DNA of 64,000 nucleotides from Halalkalicoccus tibetensis (GTDB taxonomy: Archaea; Halobacteriota; Halobacteria; Halobacteriales; Halalkalicoccaceae): contig NZ_JBBMXV010000001.1 of assembly GCF_037996645.1 (NCBI RefSeq), positions 667,917-731,916 on the forward strand, written 5' to 3'. Below are positions 16,896-24,385 of this stretch, in pieces. Under the pieces are notes generated by a model. The model was not told the origin of the DNA. It saw nothing but the letters and a program-made list of their open reading frames with translations, and searched no databases. A program made the position numbers and the translations under genes. Positions within the stretch are counted from its first letter, which is position 1, and every line of letters starts with the position of its first letter.

Positions 16896-17630
16896 TCAAC
16901 GCCAGAACGGACCGAGGGCGCGCACTCTCTTGTAGAGGTAGACCAACGCGGCGGGAACGTTGACGACCCAGATCGCCATGAGAAGCGGCCAGAGATATCG
17001 TCGCGGACTCCAGTCGCTCGCCTCGCGGACGTACATCAGATCGAAGTAGGTCACGACGGGCAGCAGCGTCCACGCCAGAAGGATGAGCCCGCCGCTGGGG
17101 TTTGCCAACCAGACGACCCCCCACATCACGAGACAGGCGGCGATCGCGTACACCCACCTGTGTGAACGGTCCGTCGAGTTCGACGCGGGGATATCTAGAA
17201 CGTACCGGCCGCCGGCACGCTCGACGGGAACCTCCGCGCCGTTGAGGTCGGCGAAGGAGTCGGGCGAGAGATCGAGTCTCGCGAGCAGTCGGGCGAGCGG
17301 CGTTTCGACGGTGAACACCTCGGGCCACTCGGCGTATACTGTCGTTTCACGCCCGGAGTCGAGTCGGACGTCGAGCGCCAGCGCCGCCGGCGTTTCGATC
17401 GCCTCGGGATATCCGTCGGGGACATCCACGACCGAAACCCGCCGGGCGGCCATCACCATCCCGGTCGTCTGCGTCTCGCTCGGGGGCCCCTCCGTTCCGT
17501 CGACTCCCTGTAGCGTCGCTTCGAGTTCGAGGAACTCCTCTGCCCGCTGGTCGTACTCGCGTCCGGAATCGATCTCCCCCGCCAACCGTTCGAGTTTCTG
17601 GTCGACCTCCCGGGAATCCGATCCCTCCAT
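16896..17630 (-). CDS. Haloarchaeal membrane protein
   Basis: 244 aa. Residues 1-55 form a charged, probably coiled-coil region (EVDQKLERLAGEIDSGREYD), the middle is a soluble domain of about 100 residues, and the C-terminal third holds three or four transmembrane helices (WVYAIAACLVMWGVVWLA and following), ending in a basic cap. ATG 17630 lies about 26 bp after a TATA-like ttatcac, so it is preferred over the TTG at 17636. Function unknown; it faces the purA gene in the same direction. Confidence 0.6.
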   Translation of the reverse strand: MEGSDSREVDQKLERLAGEIDSGREYDQRAEEFLELEATLQGVDGTEGPPSETQTTGMVMAARRVSVVDVPDGYPEAIETPAALALDVRLDSGRETTVYAEWPEVFTVETPLARLLARLDLSPDSFADLNGAEVPVERAGGRYVLDIPASNSTDRSHRWVYAIAACLVMWGVVWLANPSGGLILLAWTLLPVVTYFDLMYVREASDWSPRRYLWPLLMAIWVVNVPAALVYLYKRVRALGPFWR

Positions 17631-17672
17631 GCGCAAATGGTTCTCCAGCTATCGTGATAACTGTATGTATCG

Positions 17673-19031
17673 TTAGGCAAACGGCGACTCGACGATCACG
17701 GTCTGCTCACGACCGGGGCCGACGCCGACGGCGTAGATGGGCGTGTCGAGCTCCGCGCTGACGTACTCGAGGTAGGTCCGCGCGTTCTCGGGGATGGCGT
17801 CGTAGCCCTCCGCGGCGACGGCCTCCCAGTCGGGGTCCTCCCAGCCGTCGAACGTCCGGAAGTTCACCCCACAGCGCGACCAGTTCCGGCTGGTCGAGGG
17901 CATCGCCATGAGTTCCTCGCCCTCGAGCTCGTAGGAGTGGCCGACCTCGACCTCATCGAGGCCCGCGAGGACGTCGACGTGGTTGATCGCGAGGCCGGTG
18001 AAGCCGCTGACGCGGGCCGCGTGGCGAAGCATCGGCATGTCGAGCCAGCCGACACGGCGCGGGCGGCCGGTAACGGTGCCGTACTCGCCGCCCTCGTCGC
18101 GGATGGTGGTCGCGAGCTCCGCCTGCTCGGGCCGGCCGCCGTCCTCGGGGGTCTGGCCCTCGACCGAACCCAGTTCCGTGGGAAGTTCGCCGGTGCCGAC
18201 GCGGGTGAGATACGCCTTCACGATCCCGATGACCTCGCCGCGGCCCACCACCGTCGGGCCGACGCCGGTGCCGGTCGCGGCATACCCTGCGGTGGGGTTC
18301 GAGGACGTGACGAACGGGTAGTCGCCGTGGTCGATGTCGATCGAGGTGCCCTGTGCGCCCTCGAACATGACGTTCTCGCCGCTCTCGATCCGGTCGGTGA
18401 GGAACTCGCCGGCATTGACGGTCATCTCCTCCTCGGCGAGGCGCTCGCCGTAGCGGCGGAACTGCTCGTAGAGGCTGCCGATATCGAAGGCTTCGTCGGT
18501 CGTCGCGCCGAAGACGTCCTCGGCGAGCGCGCGCTTCTGGGGGACGACGTACTCGAGTTTCGTCCTGAGGGAGTCGGGATCGAGCAGGTCGCCGATCCGA
18601 ATCCCCCGGCGGCCGATCTTGTCCTCGTAGGTCGGGCCGATCCCCCGACCCGTGGTGCCGGCGTCGAGGTCGGAGTCCTCCTTCGCCGACTCCTCGATCC
18701 CGTCGAGCACCTTGTGGTAGGGCAGGATGACGTGGGCGCGTTCGGCGACCCGGACGTCGGGTTCGAGCCCGCGCTCGCGGAGACCGTCGATCTCCTCGAA
18801 CAGCGTCTCGGGGTTGACCACGCAGCCGTTGCCGAGCACGCCGACCTTCCCGCGGATCGCGCCGCTCGGGACGAGCGAGAGCTTGTACTCCTCGCCGCCG
18901 TGGACGACGGTGTGGCCGGCGTTGTCGCCGCCCTGGTAGCGGGCGACGACGTCGACCTCCTCGCCGTAGATATCGACGACACCGCCCTTGCCCTCGTCGC
19001 CCAGCTGCGCGCCCACGATCGTTACGGTCAT
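17673..19031 (-). CDS. purA: Adenylosuccinate synthase
   Basis: Catalyses GTP-dependent condensation of IMP with aspartate, the first committed step to AMP. The N-terminal loop GAQLGDEGKG carries the catalytic Asp, and GDNAGHTV carries the catalytic His. GTTGRGIGPTYEDK (IMP site), EGAQGTSIDIDHG and the GTP-binding region near the C-terminus are intact. The start at 19031 (MTVTIVGAQ) is preferred over an upstream ATG at 19061. 452 aa, normal for archaeal PurA. It is divergent from the winged-helix gene at 19190. Confidence 0.96.
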   Translation of the reverse strand: MTVTIVGAQLGDEGKGGVVDIYGEEVDVVARYQGGDNAGHTVVHGGEEYKLSLVPSGAIRGKVGVLGNGCVVNPETLFEEIDGLRERGLEPDVRVAERAHVILPYHKVLDGIEESAKEDSDLDAGTTGRGIGPTYEDKIGRRGIRIGDLLDPDSLRTKLEYVVPQKRALAEDVFGATTDEAFDIGSLYEQFRRYGERLAEEEMTVNAGEFLTDRIESGENVMFEGAQGTSIDIDHGDYPFVTSSNPTAGYAATGTGVGPTVVGRGEVIGIVKAYLTRVGTGELPTELGSVEGQTPEDGGRPEQAELATTIRDEGGEYGTVTGRPRRVGWLDMPMLRHAARVSGFTGLAINHVDVLAGLDEVEVGHSYELEGEELMAMPSTSRNWSRCGVNFRTFDGWEDPDWEAVAAEGYDAIPENARTYLEYVSAELDTPIYAVGVGPGREQTVIVESPFA

Positions 19032-19189
19032 AACGAGGTGAGGTTTCAGACCGACCCCCATACCGATTACGGTCCGAACGGCGCCGATCGCAAGTGTTAA
19101 TCAGCCCCATGACAACAGTTTGGACGGGCTTTGGGAACGGCGCCCCGACAGCAACTTTTAAAGGGACGAACGACAAGTTAACAAATGCC

Positions 19190-19495
19190 ATGATAGACCG
19201 GCTTGAGAAGGAAGTCGATATGTTGGAACGACATCTGCAGGTCCTGAAGATGGTCATCGAGAACGAACCCATCGGGATCGTGAAGATGTCGAACGAGACG
19301 GGCTACCCGCATCACAAGGTCCGCTACTCGCTTCGCGTCCTCGAGGAGGAGAACCTCATCGAGCCCTCCAGCCAGGGTGCGATCACGACCGAGCGCACCG
19401 AGGAGTTCGTCTCCGAGCTCGACGGCAAGCTCGACGAGACGATCGGCACGCTCGAAGGGATGAAGATCGACGGCGTCGCGGAAGTCGAGAACTAA
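19190..19495 (+). CDS. Winged-helix transcriptional regulator
   Basis: 101-aa protein opening with a coiled helix (MIDRLEKEVDMLERHLQVL). A winged helix-turn-helix follows (GIVKMSNETGYPHHKVRYSL as recognition region, then LEEENLIEPS as wing) and an acidic C-terminal helix ends it. A strong TATA box (acttttaaag, about 19154-19163) lies 25-30 bp before the ATG at 19190, so upstream in-frame codons are not used. It is divergent from purA with a 158-bp gap and might regulate it; the target is unknown. Confidence 0.78.
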   Translation: MIDRLEKEVDMLERHLQVLKMVIENEPIGIVKMSNETGYPHHKVRYSLRVLEEENLIEPSSQGAITTERTEEFVSELDGKLDETIGTLEGMKIDGVAEVEN

Positions 19496-19510
19496 CGGCC
19501 TCAACGCTCG

Positions 19511-19550
19511 CGTGGATCGCTCCGGCGTGGATCGCTCCGGCGTGGATCGC
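19511..19550. repeat. Short tandem repeat, 15-bp unit
   Basis: The unit cgtggatcgctccgg occurs at 19511-19525 and 19526-19540, followed by a partial third copy (cgtggatcgc). It begins 15 bp after the stop of the winged-helix gene. No known function; probably slippage. Confidence 0.75.
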
Positions 19551-19767
19551 GGGTAGACAGTGGTAGCCGCTGCACCGAGAAACGGTTACTATCCGTCCTC
19601 CGAACGAACTCGACAGCTCCGGGTCTGTCGGTCTCATCGCTTCGGGCCCAGGATCGGGGAACGCTTCAGGGACCGTCGGGCTCGCGAATCGGGCCGTTCG
19701 TCGTCGATAGAGATATCATTCGTGCGAGATCATTACGTCGCTCGGTATCACCGCGCCCGCAGGTGCG

Positions 19768-19799
19768 TATTCGGGAAGCCTGTTATTCGGGAGGTCTGT
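19768..19799. repeat. Two imperfect 16-bp direct repeats
   Basis: TATTCGGGAAGCCTGT is followed at once by TATTCGGGAGGTCTGT (14 of 16 identical). It lies in the otherwise empty 19496-19825 interval, where I see no gene on either strand. Confidence 0.6.
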
Positions 19800-19825
19800 C
19801 GTTTCAGATGGTCCGTTCCGAGGAG

Positions 19826-20104
19826 TCAGATCTTCCGCTCGGCGTCGTCCGCGAGCTCCTCCATTCGCTTCCCGATCCGTCCCGCGCTGGAGAACTCGTC
19901 GTTGCTCATCGCGTTGGCGAGCGCGTTGCCGAGGACGAACACGGCGTGTTTGTGCTCGCTTTTGGACTTGTGGACGTGCGACGGATCGACGTCGAGCTGG
20001 TCGTACGGGGCGAAGAGGTCCTCGTCGACGCCGTCCTGGCGCTTGAAGTACTCCATGATGGTGACCATTTGGTCGTGCAGTTCGAGGAGCTCGTCTTTGT
20101 GCAT
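19826..20104 (-). CDS. UPF0058 family protein
   Basis: 92-aa protein matching the archaeal UPF0058 family: MHKDELLELHDQMVTIMEYF at the start, a central HVHKSKSEHKHAVFVLG with several histidines and a lysine, and a helical end (GKRMEELADDAER). The histidine pattern suggests metal binding. The biological role is unknown. The gene stands alone with a short upstream gap to the ribbon-helix-helix gene. Confidence 0.85.
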   Translation of the reverse strand: MHKDELLELHDQMVTIMEYFKRQDGVDEDLFAPYDQLDVDPSHVHKSKSEHKHAVFVLGNALANAMSNDEFSSAGRIGKRMEELADDAERKI

Positions 20105-20196
20105 CGTACCTACGGTATGGGGGTCCGGATGTTAAGAATTTCCCGCGTCAGTCGGTGCCACGGGCTGTTTCTCTCGCGTTCCATCGGCGGTCGGGA

Positions 20197-20415
20197 TCAG
20201 AAGACGTACTCGTCGTCGTGACCCATCATCCCGTCCTCCTCGAGTCCGGGTTCCTCGTCCATCTGTGATTGCGATCCGCTCGTCTTGTAGGCTTTCAACC
20301 CCGCTGAGAGCAGGTCCTCGATGGCCTCCTCGCGGGTCGCGAATTCGCCCTGGTCGACCATCTGTGCGATCTGCATCTCGAGGTGCTCCGGGACGGTGAT
20401 TTCTACTTTCGGCAT
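20197..20415 (-). CDS. Ribbon-helix-helix DNA-binding protein
   Basis: 72-aa protein starting MPKVEITVPEHLEMQI, the beta strand and first helix of a CopG-like ribbon-helix-helix fold, then EFATREEAIEDLLSAGL as helix two. The acidic tail ends DDEYVF. The ATG at 20415 is about 28 bp after a TATA-like box (ttaaata near 20445), fixing the start well inside a longer open frame. It probably acts as a dimeric repressor, perhaps of its own gene. Target unknown. Confidence 0.82.
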   Translation of the reverse strand: MPKVEITVPEHLEMQIAQMVDQGEFATREEAIEDLLSAGLKAYKTSGSQSQMDEEPGLEEDGMMGHDDEYVF

Positions 20416-20569
20416 CGGAACAGACGGGGCTTCGACGGAGCCGTATTTAACTCTGACGGCAGGATTCATATCGGAACCGGAAACGATCGGTTCCGAATGC
20501 GGAACATTAGTTTTCCGTTCGTGAGGGACGGTCGTCAGCCATAGGTGGCTTCGCGACCTCCGTTCGGAC

Positions 20570-21166
20570 ATGAGTACGACCGACGTGACCGACCTCTATC
20601 GGGAGTTCGGCGACGAACGGCTGCCGCCGGGACAGCGCGAGACCTCGAAGTTCCCGGTGCTTTCGAAGGGGTCGGTCCCCGACTGGAACCGCGAGGACTG
20701 GGAGTTCACCGTCACCGGGGCCGTCGAGGAGGAGCTGTCGTTCTCGTGGGAGGAGTTCACCGACCTCCCGCGGACGACCCAGCGCCAGGACTTCCACTGT
20801 GTCACGGGCTGGAGCAAGTTCGACTGCGAGTTCACCGGCGTCCCGTTCCCCGAGCTCGCCGAGCGCGCCGGGGTCCGTGACGAGGCGGTCCACGTCATGT
20901 TCTCCGCGCTCGACGGCTACACGACGAACCTCCCGCTCGCGGACTGCACCCGCGAGGAGGTGCTGTTCACCTGGGAGTTCGACGGCGAGTCGCTCGCCCC
21001 CGAACACGGCGGCCCGCTCCGCGTCGTGACGCCCCACAAGTACGCCTACAAGGGCGCCAAATGGGTCGACGGGATCGAGTTCCTGACCGAGCCCGAGCGC
21101 GGTTTCTGGGAGAAACGCGGCTACTCGAACACGGCCGACCCGTGGAACGAGGAGCGATACAGCTGA
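20570..21166 (+). CDS. Sulfite oxidase-type molybdopterin oxidoreductase
   Basis: 198-aa single-domain enzyme of the SuoX/MsrP superfamily. Cys77 in QDFHCVTGWSKFD is the molybdenum ligand, followed by GVPFPELAERAG and GYTTNLPLADC, the usual pterin-pocket segments, then GGPLRVVTPHKYAYKGAKWV with the conserved Lys/Trp. It lacks the C-terminal dimerisation domain of true sulfite oxidase and any signal peptide, so it is a cytoplasmic short form; the substrate is unknown. It carries a different cofactor form from the formate dehydrogenase. Confidence 0.88.
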   Translation: MSTTDVTDLYREFGDERLPPGQRETSKFPVLSKGSVPDWNREDWEFTVTGAVEEELSFSWEEFTDLPRTTQRQDFHCVTGWSKFDCEFTGVPFPELAERAGVRDEAVHVMFSALDGYTTNLPLADCTREEVLFTWEFDGESLAPEHGGPLRVVTPHKYAYKGAKWVDGIEFLTEPERGFWEKRGYSNTADPWNEERYS

Positions 21167-21280
21167 GCCTTCGATCCGGGCCACGTCCCGAGCCGACTCG
21201 TATCGGTTCGGTTCCCGATCGGATCGCCACGTCCCGACGGTGTCGTGACCGGACAGCCCCCGGCCCGTGGGTCGACCGCG

Positions 21281-21305
21281 CACACACACCGGGTTTCCGG
21301 TGAAA
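21281..21305 (-). repeat. ORB-like repeat copy 1 (inverted)
   Basis: Read on the minus strand this is TTTCACCGGAAACCCGGTG followed by TGTGTG. It matches the copy at 21674 over 25 bases but points the opposite way. The core resembles the haloarchaeal origin recognition box (TTCCA-type arm plus GGAAAC). Confidence 0.75.
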
Positions 21306-21673
21306 AACGCCCACGGGCGGGAGGGGGTTCGCCACCTGCCGACGAACGGGACGTCCTTCGATATGTAGATATATATACTAGGTTTGCGTCATAGTCCAGT
21401 AGCTGATTCGTCGAACGGGAGAAAGGAACGGTCGGTGATCGTCCTGGGGTTCGGACTGTCCATCGGAACCGTCGGGTTCTGGGTGCTATGAGTCGTCGAT
21501 GACGTCAAGTACTCGGGTTCGACGGTGCTCTTTCTCTGAGCCTTGGAGCCCCTTCACGAAGCCCCGTCGCGCGGCGTCGACGCGTCCACCCATCGTCGTT
21601 CCCCGGTCAGGCCGAGTAGCGTTCACGGCGGCAACCCCCGTTTCATGTGGACTTCACCCCGCTCTTCACCCCG
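21306..21673. other. Putative replication origin core with AT-rich unwinding element
   Basis: No gene is apparent between the two opposed ORB-like repeats. Bases 21359-21385 are strongly AT-rich (atatgtagatatatatacta), the expected look of a DNA unwinding element in a region that is otherwise GC-rich. Together with the adjacent orc1/cdc6 gene and flanking repeats this fits an archaeal origin. The rest of the interval has no clear structure. Confidence 0.65.
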
Positions 21674-21698
21674 TTTCACCGGAAACCCGGTGTGTGTG
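21674..21698 (+). repeat. ORB-like repeat copy 2
   Basis: TTTCACCGGAAACCCGGTG followed by TGTGTG, a perfect match to the inverted copy at 21281-21305. The pair face each other across about 370 bp including the AT-rich tract. Confidence 0.75.
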
Positions 21699-21721
21699 CG
21701 CCGGCCGAAACGCAAGCGCTA

Positions 21722-21743
21722 TTTCACCGGAAACGTGGTGTGG
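21722..21743 (+). repeat. ORB-like repeat copy 3, at the orc1/cdc6 start
   Basis: TTTCACCGGAAACGTGGTGT, a variant of the repeat with GT replacing CC after GGAAAC. It lies between a TATA-like gctattt (about 21717) and the ATG at 21747, so Orc1/Cdc6 binding here would be expected to affect its own transcription (inference). Confidence 0.7.
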
Positions 21744-21746
21744 TGT

Positions 21747-22940
21747 ATGGTCGAGACGGACGAGCTGTTCATTCGCGATGACCCCATCTTCGTCAACAAG
21801 GAGCTGCTGGAGATCAACCACCTGCCCGACGAGGGGCGGATCGTCGGGCGCGACGAGGAGATCAAGCTGCTGGCGAACGCGGTCAACCCCGCGATCTTCG
21901 GGCAGAGCCCGAGCAACATCCTCATCTACGGGAAGACCGGCACCGGCAAGTCGCTCTGTGCGAAGCACGTCTCCCAGCGGCTCGTCGACGCCGCGGGGGG
22001 CGAGGGCGTCACCGCCGCCTTCGCCTACGTCGACTGCGCCCAGGACACCACCGAGACCCAGGCCGTCCAGACGATCGCGAGCAGCTTCAACGGCCCCGAG
22101 ACCGACGTCAACGTCCCCGACAAGGGGATCAGCACCGCAACCTACTACAAACGGCTCTGGCGAATCCTCGACGAGAGCTACGACGTCGTGCTCATCATCC
22201 TCGACGAGATCGACAAGCTCGCCGACGACGCGATCCTCATGCAGCTCTCGCGGGCGGGCGAGGCGGGCAAGCTCACCGACTGCAAGATCGGCGTCGTCGG
22301 GATCAGCAACAAGATCCGCTACAAGGACCGGATGGACGAGCGCGTCAAGTCGAGCCTCTGTGAACGGGAGTTCGTCTTCCCGCCCTACGACGCCTCCCAG
22401 CTCGGCGAGATCATGGAGGCCCGCCGCGACGCCTTCCGCGAGGGCGTGCTCGACGGCGGGGTGATCCCGCGCGCCGCCGCCCTCGCCGCGCGCGAACACG
22501 GCGACGCGCGCAAGGCCATCGACATCCTGCGCTACGCGGGCGAGATCGCCCAGTCGACCGGCGCCGAGCGCGTCCAGGAGGGGTTCGTCACCGACGCGAG
22601 AAAGCGCGCCGAGACCGACCGCTTTCGCGAGCTCATCCGGGGCTCGACGCCCCACTCGCGGTACGTCCTCCACGCGCTGACGGTGCTCTCGCTCAACGAG
22701 CCCGGCACCGACGGCTTCCGAACCACGGCGATCTACGACCTCTACGAGGAGGTCTGCCGACAGGACGGCGCCGAGTCCCTCTCCCTGCGCCGGGTCCGCG
22801 ACCTGCTGAAGGAACATGCCTTCCTCGACATCATCGAGCAGTCGCGCCACAGCGGCGGCAGCGCCGAGGGCAGCTATACCAGACACCGGCTGCTCGAGGA
22901 CCCCGACGTGGTCCGGGACGTCCTCGTCGACGAGGTCTGA
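21747..22940 (+). CDS. Orc1/Cdc6 replication initiator
   Basis: 397-aa AAA+ origin-binding ATPase. Walker A is YGKTGTGKS (61-69), Walker B is ILDEID (about 151-156), sensor 1 lies in VVGISNK and sensor 2 in HGDARKAIDILR. The C-terminal winged helix (TTAIYDLYEEVCRQDG onward) binds ORB repeats. The start is the ATG at 21747 (MVETDELFIRDDPIF); the long upstream open frame runs through origin repeats and is not coding. ORB-like repeats lie on both sides, so it most likely serves its own origin. Confidence 0.95.
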   Translation: MVETDELFIRDDPIFVNKELLEINHLPDEGRIVGRDEEIKLLANAVNPAIFGQSPSNILIYGKTGTGKSLCAKHVSQRLVDAAGGEGVTAAFAYVDCAQDTTETQAVQTIASSFNGPETDVNVPDKGISTATYYKRLWRILDESYDVVLIILDEIDKLADDAILMQLSRAGEAGKLTDCKIGVVGISNKIRYKDRMDERVKSSLCEREFVFPPYDASQLGEIMEARRDAFREGVLDGGVIPRAAALAAREHGDARKAIDILRYAGEIAQSTGAERVQEGFVTDARKRAETDRFRELIRGSTPHSRYVLHALTVLSLNEPGTDGFRTTAIYDLYEEVCRQDGAESLSLRRVRDLLKEHAFLDIIEQSRHSGGSAEGSYTRHRLLEDPDVVRDVLVDEV

Positions 22941-22941
22941 G

Positions 22942-22983
22942 ATTCACCGGAAACCCGGTGTGTTTCACCGGAAACGTGGTGTC
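22942..22983 (+). repeat. ORB-like repeats copies 4 and 5, downstream of orc1/cdc6
   Basis: Two abutting copies: ATTCACCGGAAACCCGGTGT (22942-22961) and TTTCACCGGAAACGTGGTGT (22963-22982), one of each variant seen upstream of the gene. They begin one base after the orc1/cdc6 stop and lie in the 92-bp gap before menF. Confidence 0.75.
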
Positions 22984-23032
22984 TCCTCCCCGGATAGGTA
23001 CGCTGAAGGGGACAGAACCCCGAGGACGGGTA

Positions 23033-24385
23033 ATGACCGTCCCGCGCCGCGACGGCCCGGCGGCAACCGCCCCCGAGGCCGAGGGCGCTACCCTGGTGAG
23101 CCGGTCCTGTGAGCTGGCGGACCTCTCCTATCGATCGTTCCTCTCGGGGCGCGATCCGCCGCGGGTCCACTGGGCCGCCCCCGACGGGCTCGAGGTCGCC
23201 GGCGGCGGTGCGGCCGCCCGGCTCCGCGCCGGGGGACCCGGCCGATTCGCGAGCCTTCGCGAGGACGCCGACCGGCTCTTCTCCACGCCCGACGTCGAGG
23301 GCCCCGAGGCCGCCCGCCCGCGGGCGTTCGGCGGGTTCGCCTTCGACGCCGATCACGACCCGTCCCCGCCCTGGGAGGGCTTTCCCGCCGCCGAGTTCGT
23401 CGTCCCGCGGGTCCAGCTGACCCGTACCGACGAGACGACCTGGCTCACGGTCTCGCGGTACGGCGACGACGCCGACCCCATGACCGTCGGCGAGGAGCTC
23501 GAGACCGTCCGGACGGAGCTCGCCGATCACCCGGCGATGCGGCCGAGCGGCGGGGTCCCCGGCGTCGCCGCGACCCGGCTGACCACCTCCCGCGAGGAGT
23601 GGACCCGACAGGTCCGAGCGGCGACCGACCGGATCGACGCGGGCGACCTGCGGAAGGTCGTGCTCGCCCAGGCGCTCGAGGCCACCCTCGAAACGCCGAT
23701 CGAGGTCCCCGACGTGCTCGAGCGCCTCCGGAGGACGTATCCCGACTGTTATCGGTTCCTGCTCGAACCCACGGGGGCAGCGAGCTTCTTCGGCGCGCCC
23801 CCCGAGCGGCTGGTCTCGCTTTCGGGCCGCGAGGTCGAGACGGAGGCGCTCGCGGGCTCGGTCGCCCGCGGCGAGAGCCCCGAGACGGATCACGAGCTGA
23901 TGGCGTCGTTGACCGGCAGCGAGAAGCTCCAGCACGAACAGGGGGTGGTCGTCGACACGATCCGCGAGCAGCTCGAGCCGCTGGGCGAGGTCCGGGTCGG
24001 CGACCAGGCCGTCAGGAAGCTCGCGACGATCCAGCACCTCTGGACGCCGATCCGCGCGGAATTGGCCGACGCGGAGCACGTGCTCTCGATCGTCGAGGCG
24101 CTCCACCCCACCCCGGCGGTCGGGGGCCTCCCGCCCGACGCGGCGTGGGAGACCATCCGCGAGACCGAGGCGTTCGATCGGGGCTGGTACGCCGCGCCCG
24201 TCGGCTGGTTCGACGCCGCCGGCGACGGCGAGTTCGCGGTCGCGATCCGCTCGGGCGTCGCGAGCGACGACGGCGTCACCCTCTTCGCCGGCAACGGGAT
24301 CGTCGCCGACTCGGACCCCGGCGAGGAGTGGGAGGAGGTCCAGCTCAAATACCGGCCGATCCTCGACGCGCTCGCGGGCGAATGA
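23033..24385 (+). CDS. menF: Isochorismate synthase
   Basis: Converts chorismate to isochorismate, the entry step of menaquinone synthesis. 450 aa of the chorismate-binding family: RKVVLAQALEATLE, FFGAPPERLVSL, ETEALAGSVARG, HPTPAVGGLP and GWYAAPVGWFDA are the conserved active-site blocks in the C-terminal half. The N-terminal 170 residues are the usual variable part. ATG 23033 (MTVPRRDG) is chosen because upstream codons run through ORB-like repeats. Its stop overlaps menD by ATGA. Confidence 0.93.
   Translation: MTVPRRDGPAATAPEAEGATLVSRSCELADLSYRSFLSGRDPPRVHWAAPDGLEVAGGGAAARLRAGGPGRFASLREDADRLFSTPDVEGPEAARPRAFGGFAFDADHDPSPPWEGFPAAEFVVPRVQLTRTDETTWLTVSRYGDDADPMTVGEELETVRTELADHPAMRPSGGVPGVAATRLTTSREEWTRQVRAATDRIDAGDLRKVVLAQALEATLETPIEVPDVLERLRRTYPDCYRFLLEPTGAASFFGAPPERLVSLSGREVETEALAGSVARGESPETDHELMASLTGSEKLQHEQGVVVDTIREQLEPLGEVRVGDQAVRKLATIQHLWTPIRAELADAEHVLSIVEALHPTPAVGGLPPDAAWETIRETEAFDRGWYAAPVGWFDAAGDGEFAVAIRSGVASDDGVTLFAGNGIVADSDPGEEWEEVQLKYRPILDALAGE

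Noticed and set aside
19560-20135. 191-codon plus-strand ORF
   Set aside because: Ser/Arg/Cys-rich without motifs and overlaps the UPF0058 gene antisense.
21543-21746. N-terminal extension of orc1/cdc6
   Set aside because: Runs through origin repeats and has no Orc1-like sequence; the ATG at 21747 matches family N-termini.
23599-24381. N-terminal extension of menD
   Set aside because: Overlaps menF completely in another frame; menD homology begins at 24382.
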